NCBI GenBank assembly: GCA_963664665.2
Contig: CAXXMH010000002.1
Location: 183,828 to 247,827 of the forward strand
Source: Bin55 sp963664665
GTDB taxonomy: Bacteria > Pseudomonadota > Gammaproteobacteria > Pseudomonadales > Azotimanducaceae
Direction of reading: 5' to 3'
Length of the DNA: 64,000 nucleotides
Shown here piece by piece: positions 8,191 to 17,300 of the stretch. Position numbers and translations under genes: made by a program. The notes below the pieces were generated by a model, which saw nothing but the letters and a program-made list of their open reading frames with translations, had not been told where the DNA came from and did no database searches. Every line of letters begins with the position of its first letter. Within the stretch, counting starts at the first letter, position 1.

Positions 8191-9375
8191 ATGAGTTCAC
8201 TCCCACTTTCCGACATCACGGTACTCGATCTGACCATCGCACGTGCGGGTCCGACAGCGGTTCGGTTATTAACTGATTGGGGCGCAAACGTCATAAAGGT
8301 TGAACCCCCACCAGCTAAATCCGGGTCGATTACGGGTGGTAGATACGGTCCGGATGAACAGAACCTTCATCGTAACAAGCGTGGTTTGTGCATCAATCTA
8401 AAACATGAAGAAGGTCACGATCTGTTCGTAGAGATGGTCAAAAGTGCTGACGTAGTCGTTGAGAACTTTCGCGCGCCGGTGAAGCACAGGCTGAGAGTCG
8501 ACTACGAAACGTTGAGACAGTACAACGAGCGCTTGATTTACGCGAGTATTTCAGGATTTGGTCAGGACGGGCCGTATAGCGACAGACCCGGTGTCGACCA
8601 GATTGTCCAAGGCATGTCGGGGTTGATGTCGATTACGGGTCCTCCTGGCGGCGGACCGGTCCGGGCTGGAATTGCAATTAGCGATACTACAGCGGGTATG
8701 TTTCTCGGACAAGGTATCCTCTTGGCGTTGATTCAACGAGAGAAAACCGGTGAAGGGCAGTGGGTTCACACATCTCTTCTCGAAGGCATGCTTTGTAAAC
8801 TCGATTTCCAGGGCGCGCGTTTTACGATGCTGGGCGATGTTCCAAAGCAACAGGGAAACAACCATCCGACGAACTTCCCGATGGGTACGTTTCAGTGTCA
8901 GGATGGCTATGTAAATATTGCGGCGCCCACTGAACGCATGTGGGTGAGTTTCTTAGATGCAATCGAGGACACATCGTTACGAATCGATGAACGCTTTACT
9001 TCGCCACGCGATCGAATCAACAATCGAGGCGAGCTTGAAGTCGCTATTAATGAAGCGTTAGTGAGCTTCTCCGTTGACACGCTCGTCGAGAAATTGAATG
9101 CGAACGGCGTTCCTTGCGGACCGATATTCGATGTTGGCGAAGGATTTAGCAATCCTCAAGCGAAGCACCTGAAAATGGCAAAAAAAGCGCCTCACAAAGA
9201 ACTAGGGGACGTGAAGTTGATTCGAACACCGATCAATATGTCTGCGCACCCACATAAGGACGTGTTCGATCGTGCGGCTCCTAATCCTGGCGAGCACACT
9301 CGCGAGGTGTTGAGAGAATTCGGTGTAGAGTCCGATCGTATCGACGCACTCTACGACGCCGGTACGATCGGTTGA
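8191..9375 (+). CDS. CaiB/BaiF-family (class III) CoA transferase
   Basis: The 394-residue protein matches class III CoA transferases, which move CoA between carboxylic acids through a covalent Asp-anhydride/thioester mechanism. Visible family landmarks are the N-terminal VLDLTIARAGPTAVRLLTDWGANVIKVE segment (residues about 9-37), NKRGLCINLKHEEG near 63, SISGFGQDGPYSDRPGVDQIVQGMSG near 118, and the region DTTAGMFLGQGILLAL near 165, whose Asp aligns with the family nucleophile. The length is typical of one subunit of an interlocked homodimer. It lies 20 bp after the MFS gene and closes the + strand catabolic run, where it could activate the imported acid. It meets the UGSC selenoprotein gene tail-to-tail with 2 bp between stops. 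Confidence 0.9.
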   Translation: MSSLPLSDITVLDLTIARAGPTAVRLLTDWGANVIKVEPPPAKSGSITGGRYGPDEQNLHRNKRGLCINLKHEEGHDLFVEMVKSADVVVENFRAPVKHRLRVDYETLRQYNERLIYASISGFGQDGPYSDRPGVDQIVQGMSGLMSITGPPGGGPVRAGIAISDTTAGMFLGQGILLALIQREKTGEGQWVHTSLLEGMLCKLDFQGARFTMLGDVPKQQGNNHPTNFPMGTFQCQDGYVNIAAPTERMWVSFLDAIEDTSLRIDERFTSPRDRINNRGELEVAINEALVSFSVDTLVEKLNANGVPCGPIFDVGEGFSNPQAKHLKMAKKAPHKELGDVKLIRTPINMSAHPHKDVFDRAAPNPGEHTREVLREFGVESDRIDALYDAGTIG

Positions 9376-9377
9376 CT

Positions 9378-9899
9378 CTATTGTTGAGTTAGGGCTGCGA
9401 CAATCTCGTCGACGCAGGCTTCAGCCTTCTGACGCATCTCATCGTCGGTTGCGTCCTGAATCGGGTGCTGAACGAAGACGCACTTCGCGTCATCCATGCC
9501 TAGAGCTTGCGCTTGGGTTTCTGCTGCGACTTCAAACTCAGTCGACGCGATGCTTACTGCGGGGATCCCTTGGATTTCAAACCAAACCGTGTCATGCAAA
9601 CTGCACGTGGTACAGGATCCTCAGTCAGCCAACCCCTCGACAACTAAGTCGACGTTCGCTTTGATATTCTGGCGAACATCGGTTGGCGCAGGCTTTGTGA
9701 ATGTCGGTTTCTCAAAACGCTTAACCTCTAATTTCGGATAGCGTTCTGCCAACAATTCTTCCAAGCGATCCAACAAGATGTTGCCTCGCGGCTTCCGTAT
9801 GTCTAGTAGCGCGAGCCGACCTTCGAGGCGCTCTGGACGCGTCGTAATCGAACGGACAACTGGCTTCCGTTCGTCGGTCGGATCGAGAATAGTGTTCAT
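9378..9899 (-). CDS. UGSC-motif selenoprotein (Sec encoded by in-frame TGA at 9621-9623)
   Basis: Reading from the ATG at 9899, 92 codons lead to a TGA at 9623-9621. The same frame then continues open for 80 more codons to a stop at 9378. Around the TGA the peptide reads LVVEGLAD-U-GSCTTCSLHDTVWFE, which is exactly the motif that names the UGSC family of (seleno)proteins. Both halves fit one small alpha/beta protein of 173 residues with Sec93 next to Cys96 and Cys99, a likely redox centre. The start has a perfect AAGGAGG six bases before the ATG. A hairpin at 9593-9607 resembles a bacterial SECIS element. The gene is the last of a three-gene - strand operon with a thioredoxin-like fusion protein (9918) and an RraA-family protein (11484). 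Function is unknown, but a selenol-dependent redox step is the natural inference. Sec insertion genes (selABCD) are not in this window. Confidence 0.85.
9593..9607 (-). promoter_or_regulatory. Candidate bacterial SECIS hairpin downstream of UGA
   Basis: On the - strand, CGTGCA pairs with TGCATG around a GTT loop, giving six pairs including one G-U wobble. The loop starts 19 nt after the UGA, close to the 18 nt seen in E. coli fdhF, whose SECIS also carries TGCA arms around a GGTC loop. The loop sequence here differs from the classical one, which is common outside enterobacteria. Confidence 0.55.
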
Positions 9900-9917
9900 G
9901 CATAACCTCCTTGAAGT

Positions 9918-11474
9918 TCACATGTCAATTTTGTGCGACACTGGGACTGATCCCATGCTGCCGCTCGCCCAACCGTGAAACACGGCTGAGAATTTACCCG
10001 CTTCAGATCCCGCAACCACGATATGGATGCGATCTTCCGATGCGAATTTTGGTATTGGACGAGACAGTTCGGCTTCAGTCATATTCTTCACGGCTTCGGG
10101 CGGGAAGCCAACACCGCTCGTCGCATCTGCAATAAGCGCGCGCATCGGTACGCTTGATACGTCCTGAATGCGTGCTCGTATATCAGCCTTGCTCCAGCCA
10201 TCTCTTTGGATCGTATCGACGTGCTCGGGACTGATTACAAGGATAGTGTCGCCAGCACGATGTGCTTTGACGTGTTGAGACGCACGCATCGAGAGTGCAA
10301 AACTGCCGACCAGCGCTTCCGCTGAACGCGATGTTTGATCGACTACCTGCGCAGGTCCACTTGACATCGCAAATATTGAGACGACTGAATCTTCAGCCTC
10401 AAAACCTCGTTCGACGTGGAGTGGTTCCCACGGACTACGCTCTTCCCATTCCGGAAAGCACATCGTGAACTTCATCGGATTACCTAGCGTTGAACGCTCT
10501 GTGCCACCAGGTTTCGCGCCACCGATGTTGCGAATGGCAAGCCGTATTGCACGTCCTATCGCTGCGTTCGCGCGCGTTCCTTGTCCGAGAGCGGACAGTC
10601 TCATATTCATGTCCAACGCGTGTCGAACTGGTCCGTTCAGAATCATGACAGGTGTGGCACCCATCGTGGTCGCAAATACACCATGACAGTTGAATTCATC
10701 AGTGCACATCGCTTCAATTGAGGCAATGACAACCGGAAGGTATTCCGGTTTGCATCCCGCCATCACTGCGTTGATTGCAATCTTTTCAACCGTAGCGGGC
10801 GCTAGATTTGGCGGAATCGTGGCCACGACATCCTGTGGTTCTCGTGTAATCGCACTGAGCATCCGAATAACACGTTCAGGCGTTGGGGGCACGACGGGCA
10901 GGCCGTCAGTAAATCCTTGATCAAACAGGAACTCGTGGACGTCATCGTGCGACGCAATTTCGATTCGACGCGCGCGCAACGGACTGTTCTCGGCTTCGGC
11001 GCGCAATTTTTCAGCGATTATCGGATCTTGAGTCAGTGATCCACAACCTGGTCGCCAGTCAGGCAGTTCATCCCAATTAATGTCGACAGTACCTACGTGT
11101 TCACTGAATAGGTCTTGCCACTCGGATTTTTCAAAGCCGATCACCTCTTTGACGGGTTCACCGGAATCATCAAGTAACATCGCATGTGGCACTGTATCAA
11201 GATCGTAAGTAAACGACACGATCAACGTTGAGTCATCTAGTACAGGTGCCGTTAAATCGTGATTCTTGGCTAGAAGCTCGTTTCCATCCGAGGTTTGCCC
11301 GACGAGAAGCACATCGGTATCACCTTGTTGGTGCGCCGCTTCTAGAAGCGGTGCAACGAGATTGCAGGTTGGACAGTCTTCTTTAACGAAACACAGAAGA
11401 GTTTTCGTACCCGTTGGTACGCTATGGTCTGCGCCGCTTAGATCTGGAAGTGTAAATGGTTGCACTGCTGTCAT
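9918..11474 (-). CDS. Thioredoxin-like domain fused to a large domain found beside UGSC proteins
   Basis: The 518-residue protein begins with a thioredoxin/peroxiredoxin-like fold (residues about 1-130). It has a CPTC redox pair near residues 34-37 within LCFVKEDCPTCNLVAPLLE and a cis-Pro-like TVPHAMLLDDSG segment near 114. A WRPGCGSLTQDP linker with another Cys follows. The remaining 370 residues form a domain I cannot name; it includes a GFTDGLPVVPPTPERVIRML stretch and a late ADATSGVGFP loop. No signal peptide is seen, so it is probably cytosolic. It lies 9 bp after the RraA gene and 18 bp before the UGSC selenoprotein gene, so the three are almost surely co-transcribed. A dithiol that recycles or partners the selenoprotein is a reasonable inference. 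Confidence 0.7.
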   Translation of the reverse strand: MTAVQPFTLPDLSGADHSVPTGTKTLLCFVKEDCPTCNLVAPLLEAAHQQGDTDVLLVGQTSDGNELLAKNHDLTAPVLDDSTLIVSFTYDLDTVPHAMLLDDSGEPVKEVIGFEKSEWQDLFSEHVGTVDINWDELPDWRPGCGSLTQDPIIAEKLRAEAENSPLRARRIEIASHDDVHEFLFDQGFTDGLPVVPPTPERVIRMLSAITREPQDVVATIPPNLAPATVEKIAINAVMAGCKPEYLPVVIASIEAMCTDEFNCHGVFATTMGATPVMILNGPVRHALDMNMRLSALGQGTRANAAIGRAIRLAIRNIGGAKPGGTERSTLGNPMKFTMCFPEWEERSPWEPLHVERGFEAEDSVVSIFAMSSGPAQVVDQTSRSAEALVGSFALSMRASQHVKAHRAGDTILVISPEHVDTIQRDGWSKADIRARIQDVSSVPMRALIADATSGVGFPPEAVKNMTEAELSRPIPKFASEDRIHIVVAGSEAGKFSAVFHGWASGSMGSVPVSHKIDM

Positions 11475-11483
11475 GATGGGGAC

Positions 11484-12188
11484 CTAATGAACTTCAGCTG
11501 CATCTCCCCAGGCTTTCCTCAGTCGATCGAAATTAAAACCACTTTCCTGAGCGGCGTTGATGATGACTCGTTCACGTCGTGCTATGGCCGCAGCGGCGTC
11601 CGGGACTTCGTGTGCGACGTCAATGGGGATAACTACTGCTCCATGTTGATCGGCGTGAATTACGTCTCCGCTCGTGACTCGCATGCCTGCGACGTTTATG
11701 CCGCTCCCGTAGGCGACGGGATGTACGAATGCGTGAGAGGGACCGATGCGATCGGCAAGCATTTGAAAACCAGGTGCGATATCCGGTATGTCGCGGACGC
11801 TGCCATCTGTTATCAATCCGACACATCCTAAACCGCAATGGATGTTGCTGTTTACCTCGCCCCAGAACGAACCATACCCACGCGATTCGCCATCTAGATC
11901 CTGAATCACAATGATGGCGGGCTTCGGACCATCGTCAATATACTGATAGTAGCCGTGTTGAAGGTCGCGCGCTGCTTCTCCCCGCACGTCCGACGGATGC
12001 ATCGCGCGTATGCACGCGGTGCGCGCATACCCGACCATGCTACCAAGTTCAGGACGTGTGCAAACCAGGGGATCCGTGGTGTACCCGTAGCCGCGACGTT
12101 GGGGTACCACCGACTCTAGTGCGTTACATACCGTTGGCGTATCGAGTTCTTTGAGTTTCTCGATTAGGTCGTCAGCGATTGTCGACAT
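11484..12188 (-). CDS. RraA-family protein (HMG/CHA aldolase-like)
   Basis: The 234-residue protein is a member of the RraA/4-hydroxy-4-methyl-2-oxoglutarate aldolase superfamily. The diagnostic block is GEVNSNIHCGLGCVGLITDG followed by SVRD, which provides the metal-binding Asp and the Arg/Asp used for oxaloacetate decarboxylase or aldolase activity. An N-terminal LDTPTVCNALE motif near residue 15 is also family-typical. Bacterial members may instead inhibit RNase E, but proteins with this fuller active site usually act on pyruvate-type compounds. The ATG at 12188 has an AAGGAAAG upstream. It is the first gene of the operon leading to the thioredoxin fusion and the UGSC selenoprotein, so a metabolic role tied to their substrate is likely. 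Confidence 0.85.
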   Translation of the reverse strand: MSTIADDLIEKLKELDTPTVCNALESVVPQRRGYGYTTDPLVCTRPELGSMVGYARTACIRAMHPSDVRGEAARDLQHGYYQYIDDGPKPAIIVIQDLDGESRGYGSFWGEVNSNIHCGLGCVGLITDGSVRDIPDIAPGFQMLADRIGPSHAFVHPVAYGSGINVAGMRVTSGDVIHADQHGAVVIPIDVAHEVPDAAAAIARRERVIINAAQESGFNFDRLRKAWGDAAEVH

Positions 12189-12341
12189 TTGCAGTTCTTT
12201 CCTTGTGAGGTAGTGTGTGAAAGTGCGATTATGTTAGCGATTTAATGTTGCGGAACTGATGGATGGACTACTGTTCTGTTTTTACATTAGAAGAGGATGG
12301 CATTATGCGGGTGTTAGTAAAATTGCGCGCGGCTATCATGT

Positions 12342-12417
12342 GGGTGTTTAGCTCAGCTGGGAGAGCGGTGGCCTTACAAGCCACAGGTCGCAGGTTCGAC
12401 CCCTGCAACACCCACCA
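12342..12417 (+). tRNA. tRNA-Val (anticodon TAC)
   Basis: A 76-nt cloverleaf is visible. The acceptor stem is GGGTGTT/AACACCC, the D arm begins AGCTCAGCTGGGAGAGC, the anticodon stem GTGGC/GCCAC encloses loop CTTACAA (anticodon TAC), and the T arm has GGTTCGACCC. The CCA end is encoded at 12415-12417. It is followed 39 nt later by tRNA-Asp, and the two are probably one transcript. Confidence 0.97.
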
Positions 12418-12456
12418 TGTCGGAACACCACGATCTCGGTCGAGGTCAACCCCTCC

Positions 12457-12533
12457 GGAGCGGTAGTTCAGCTGGTTAGAATACTGGCCTGTCACGCCAG
12501 TGGTCGCGGGTTCGAGTCCCGTCCGCTCCGCCA
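12457..12533 (+). tRNA. tRNA-Asp (anticodon GTC)
   Basis: A 77-nt cloverleaf is visible. The acceptor stem is GGAGCGG/CCGCTCC, the D arm is AGTTCAGCTGGTTAGAAT, the anticodon stem CTGGC/GCCAG encloses loop CTGTCAC (anticodon GTC), and the T arm has GGTTCGAGTCCC. The CCA end is encoded at 12531-12533. An IS481-type element begins about 40 nt downstream and leaves the tRNA intact. Confidence 0.97.
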
Positions 12534-12574
12534 TTTGACCTTTGGTCCTTTCTTGGGACATCCTTTACAGTTTG

Positions 12575-13813
12575 TACCGGAGACATGGTTTACAGTTTTC
12601 CTGGTGTGATGATGAAAGGATTGGAGGCGGGCTCGACGCGCGCTTCGTCCTGATCGAAGAATCCAAGGTCATACGTTAGGAAGCTGACGAGCCAGATTCT
12701 GTCAGCGACCTCCCGGATGCCTACCACCTGGTTGGCGAAGGCACGGCTCAGGCTGATTTTCCGTTTTCCGATGCAGATCCGTCCGCAGTGGGTCACGCGT
12801 ACGGTCCGGTCATGATAGGGATAGTCTGGTTCCTCGGGTGGGTGATACGGTCGCGATGAAGGTGTATAGAGCTGCCCCGGGTACTTGCCGCCCAGCGCCT
12901 GATGAGGACGTCGCTGATGGTAAACCTCGATGAAGTCGTCGAAGCGTTCCTGTTGCTGTAGAAAGTTGAACGCAGCGGGCTTGGTGGTCTCGTTCTTCAA
13001 GGTGAGGTGCATCCGTTCATGGCGCCCGTTCTGTTGGGGATTACCGGGCTTGATGCGTTCGATGTGAATGCCGAGGCGGAGCCACCAGACGGACAGCGCA
13101 CTTAAGCCGAAGAAGGAATTAGGCGAGGCGAATGGCACACCGTTGTCAGTGCGAATGGTCTGCGGCACGCCGAAGTCCTTGAACGCACGTTCGAAGACGG
13201 CGAACGCGAAGTCCCGCTTGGTCGAGGCCAGGCCCTCACATGCCAGCAGGTACCGCGAGCTGTAGTCCGTGATGGTGAGCGGGTAACAGTACTGCTGGTT
13301 GCCGAGCTTGAACTCGCCTTTGTAGTCGGCACACCAGAGTTGATTCGGTTGCCGGACATGCAGCAACGAGGTGCCCTTGGGCTTGTAGCGCCGCCGTTTT
13401 TTATGGGTCACCAGACCGTGGCGATCGAGCACGGCATGCACGGTGCTCTTGGCCGGCGGCTTGATCATGGGGTAATCCTGAATCAGCTTGTCGCGCAGCT
13501 TCGGTGCGCCCCAGGTGGGATGTTCATGCTTGAGTTGCACGATCGTCCGCTCGATCTGGAACGGAAGCTGGTTGGCATGCCGATAGGGTCGGCGCGAGCG
13601 GTCTTGAAGGCCTTCAAGACCGCTGTGCTTGTAGCGATTGAAGATCTTGTAACCGGTCACCCTCGAGATGCCGAATTCACGACAGAGTGGTGCCATCTTT
13701 TCGCCTTCAAGGAGACGGGCAACGAACTTCAGCCGTTCGTCCATCGGTTTACACTCCTTCCAAGGCATCGGGATACTCCCAAATGCCAAATTGTGTAAAC
13801 CATGTCTCCGGTA
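12575..13813. mobile_element. IS481-family insertion sequence with perfect 20-bp terminal inverted repeats
   Basis: The 1,239-bp element is bounded by TACCGGAGACATGGTTTACA (12575-12594) and its exact reverse complement at 13794-13813. It encloses one transposase gene on the - strand. The transposase stop codon lies inside the left repeat. Flanking bases (TTTG on the left, TAAA on the right) do not show a clear target duplication. The perfect ends and intact transposase suggest a recent or still mobile copy. Confidence 0.9.
12590..13768 (-). CDS. IS481-family transposase (DDE)
   Basis: The transposase is about 392 residues from the chosen ATG at 13768. An alternative start at 13744 has an AAGGAG ribosome site. 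An N-terminal helix-turn-helix (LCREFGISRVTGYKIFNRY) is followed by a basic linker and an RNase-H-like catalytic core. The DDE triad is visible as Asp in LWCADYKGEF, Asp in IRTDNGVPFAS and Glu in NGRHERMHLTLK. A C-terminal beta-rich stretch follows. The frame is unbroken and all catalytic residues are present, so the protein should be active. Its base composition is more GC-rich than the native genes to its left. Confidence 0.93.
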   Translation of the reverse strand: MPWKECKPMDERLKFVARLLEGEKMAPLCREFGISRVTGYKIFNRYKHSGLEGLQDRSRRPYRHANQLPFQIERTIVQLKHEHPTWGAPKLRDKLIQDYPMIKPPAKSTVHAVLDRHGLVTHKKRRRYKPKGTSLLHVRQPNQLWCADYKGEFKLGNQQYCYPLTITDYSSRYLLACEGLASTKRDFAFAVFERAFKDFGVPQTIRTDNGVPFASPNSFFGLSALSVWWLRLGIHIERIKPGNPQQNGRHERMHLTLKNETTKPAAFNFLQQQERFDDFIEVYHQRRPHQALGGKYPGQLYTPSSRPYHPPEEPDYPYHDRTVRVTHCGRICIGKRKISLSRAFANQVVGIREVADRIWLVSFLTYDLGFFDQDEARVEPASNPFIITPGKL

Positions 13814-14341
13814 TAAAACGTAAGGTATGTGTCGAGAACGACACTTTAGTGTATTGATTTAATTGTTTTTTATGCTACTCCGCAACCAATAGCGTTCCGC
13901 CTAGCACTTTGGTGCATTTGATCGACGGGGGTAGTTGCGACCTCGTGAAATACGTGGATATGGAAGTGCCAGTTCCCGCTAGTTGAAGGGATTCTGGCAT
14001 GCCCACGAAGCACTCCGCCCTCTCTCTGTCCCGCCGTCGTGTCAGCCTGTCTGCGCCTGTCGGCAAATATCTAATGATGTGACAAAACGGTCTCAACCGC
14101 GACCGGATAATCCGACGAATCCGTGACGGCTTAATCTGATCAACAACAACGGTACACTTGGGTTCGGTGAAATCCATTAAAATGTATCACTACTATTACG
14201 GAGAGCGCAAGAGCTCAGGAACCTCTCGTAGTCTCCTCGGCAACTTCGATCATGAAGGGTCTCCAGATTGTTCCGGCACTTGTGCGGGTTCCTGAGGAGC
14301 GGTTCGATGAACGTAGGCGCATTGCGGCAGGTGAATCGCGC
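13814..14341. other. 528-bp stretch without a convincing gene
   Basis: Between the IS481 right end and the leucine-rich-repeat gene I find no supported CDS. A 100-codon frame on the - strand (13875-14177) has no recognisable motif. An AT-rich patch at about 13850-13875 (TTGATTTAATTGTTTTTTATG) could contribute a promoter, but no clear -35/-10 pair can be fixed. Confidence 0.4.
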
Positions 14342-17300
14342 ATGGTGCAAATGAGGATCTTCGGATGCGGGAGGCATCCAGCCCGCCGCTTTCTCTGGGC
14401 ACCGGTATTTCTCACGCTTGTGGCGGGTACCGGCCAGGCGCAGACGCAGGACGATCACGGGGACACGCCAGAAACGGCCACGACACTGGTGTTCGGGTCG
14501 GCGGTCGAGGGCGAACTCGGCGGGGACGACGCCGACTACTTCCGCCTGGACCTCGAGGCGCGCTCGGTTGTCTCGGTGTGGACGGAGGGCGATACCGACA
14601 CCGTGGCGCGGCTCCTCGCCCCAGACGGTGCTGAGTTGGTCGCAGCCGACGGCGGCGGCGAAGGCGGTAACTTTCGGATAGTGCGCGACCTGGACGTCGG
14701 CGAGTGGTACGTTGAGGTCAAGGGGTCGGAGGGGGCGACGGGCGCGTATCGCATTTCCGCCAACGCCTTGACCGACACCGATTTGGCCGACGCCAGTCTG
14801 CGTCGGGCCGTCGAGCGTGCGCTCGGCCTGCCGAGGAGCTCGGTGTTGACGACAACGCACATGGCGGAGCTGACATCGATCAGAGCTTGGGGAGTGGACG
14901 ACCTCGCCGGCCTGGAGAAGGCGGTCAACCTTGAGCGGCTGGAACTGACCTCCGGCGGCATTGCCGACCTCTCGCCGCTGGCGGGCCTGACCGTGCTGTC
15001 GACGCTCGATCTTCGGGATAACAAGATCATCGATATATCGCCGCTGTCGAGTCTGACCTCGCTGGAAGATCTCGACCTGGGCCGCAACGACATCGTCGAC
15101 ATTTCGCCTCTGGCTGGCCTAGCCGCGTTGTCGACGCTCGATCTTTGGGATAACAAGATCATCGATATATCGCCGCTGTCGAGTCTGACCTCGCTGGAAG
15201 ATCTCGATCTGGGCCTCAACGACGTCGTCGACATCTCGCCGCTGGCTGGCCTAGCCGCGTTGTCGACGCTCGATCTTTGGGATAACAAGATCATCGATAT
15301 ATCGCCGCTGTCGAGTCTGACCTCGCTGGAAGATCTCGACCTGGGCCGCAACGACATCGTTGACATCTCGCCGTTGGCGGGATTGACGTCGCTGATGTCT
15401 CTTGATCTCTATTTCAACTCGATTGTCGATCTGAATCCGATGGCGGGCCTGATCTCGCTGGAGGCACTCGACCTGAGCCGCAACGACATCGTCGACATCT
15501 CGCCGTTGGCGGGATTGACGTCGCTGATGACTCTGGATCTCGCGCTCAACTTGATTGTTGATCTCGCGCCGTTGGCGGACCTGACCGGGCTTTCGCGGCT
15601 GTATCTCCACAGTAACGCCATAGTCGATCTAAACCCGCTGGCTGGCCTGACCAGTCTGACGGTCCTATATCTCGGGAACAACGCGATTGTCGATCTCACG
15701 CCCGTGGCGGGATTGACGGCACTTTTCCTACTGTCGCTTGACTCAAACGCGATTGTCGATTTGAATCCGCTGGCGGATTTGACGGCGCTTTCCACGCTGT
15801 TGCTTAACCATAACGCCATAGTCGATCTGAATCCGCTGGCGGATTTGACGGCGCTTTCCACGCTGTGGCTTAACCATAACGCCATAGTCGATCTGAGTCC
15901 GCTGGCAGGGCTGTCCGGGCTGACGCTCCTTTCTCTCTCGAATAACGCCATAGTCGATCTGAATCCGCTCGCGGATTTGACGGCACTTTTCATACTTCTT
16001 CTTGACGGAAACGACATTGTCGACATTACCCCGCTGGCGCGGCTGTCACGCGACGAAGAACCTCCCTTGCTTTTTTCGCTTTCTATTCAAAATAACGACA
16101 TCTCCGATCTCTCGCCGCTGGCTGGCCTGACCAATCTGGCGTCGCTTAACTTATCGGGTAACCCCACTATCGACCTTACCGCGCTTTCGGCGATGTCCGG
16201 GTTGACACATCTGACACTTTGGAATGGTCACGGTGTTCTCGATCTCTCGCCGCTGGCAGAATTGACTGAGCTCACGGACCTGCTTATTTTTGGGGGCTAC
16301 GAGATTCCCGATCTGAAGCCGCTAGTTGGGTTGACCGGGCTGACAGAACTGAGCATTTTTTACGTTACAGGAGGTGTAGGAAGTTCCGAGCTTTCCGATC
16401 TCACACCGTTAGCGGAATTGACCGGGCTGCTCAGCCTGAGCCTCGTAAATCACGCGATCGTCGATCTGAAGCCGCTGTCGGGACTGACGTCGCTGAGATC
16501 ACTGGACCTCCAGGCGAACTTGATCACCGAACTTTGGCCGCTGGCGGAGCTGACCCGGCTAACAACCCTGCATGTTACCGGCAATGGAATTGTCGATGTT
16601 TCCGTGCTGGCGAAGCTGACCGCGTTGCAAACGCTCTCCATTAGGGGTGGCAACCTGGTGGACATTTCCGTACTGGCGGAGTTGCCGGATCTACGGCAGC
16701 TCTTTCTTGATCACAACGCAATCGCCGACCTCCGACCGCTGTCAGGCCTGACCGCGCTGACGATACTCCATCTTCCGGATAACGAAATCATCGATATCTC
16801 GGCGCTGTCCGCCCTGCCGGATCTGCAACATCTGTTTCTGGGACAGAACGCCATTTCTGACCTCTCGCCGCTATCGGGCCTGACCGCGCTGACGACCCTC
16901 GATCTTCGCGCTAACGAAGTCAGCGATATATCGCCGCTGGCGGAGTTGCCGGACCTACGCGGGCTCTTTCTTGATCAAAACGCGATCGCCGACCTCTCGC
17001 CGTTGTCGGGGTTGGCCGCGCTGACGACGCTCGATCTTCGCGCTAACGAAGTCAGCGATATATCGCCGCTTTCGAGCCTGCAGAATCTGGAAAAGCTGTG
17101 GCTTCGCCAGAACGCCATCGTCGACATATCCCCTCTCGTGGCACTCAGTCGGCTGCAGGTCCTGAATCTGGCGCACAACAACATTACGGATATCTCTTCC
17201 CTGGCGAACCTTTCCAAGCTGTGGTCGCTGTCGCTGTCGGGGAACGCCATAGCGGACGCCACGCCGTTGGCGGCGCTGGACAGCCTCGAGCATCTGTGGG

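Noticed and set aside
12560..13830. Target-site duplication for the IS481 element
   Set aside because: The bases beside the two repeats (TTTG and TAAA) do not match, so no duplication can be claimed.
13875..14177. 100-codon frame on the - strand upstream of the LRR gene
   Set aside because: No motif, no ribosome site and an Arg-rich composition without family match; not reported as a gene.
14998..15375. Regular repeats taken as a possible CRISPR array
   Set aside because: The period is 132 bp, the repeats are coding and contiguous, with no unique spacers. They are duplicated LRR units.
15251..16026. Long antisense frames with repeats inside the LRR gene
   Set aside because: They mirror the repeated LRR codons on the opposite strand (SxSxSS-type low-complexity peptides) and have no independent signals.
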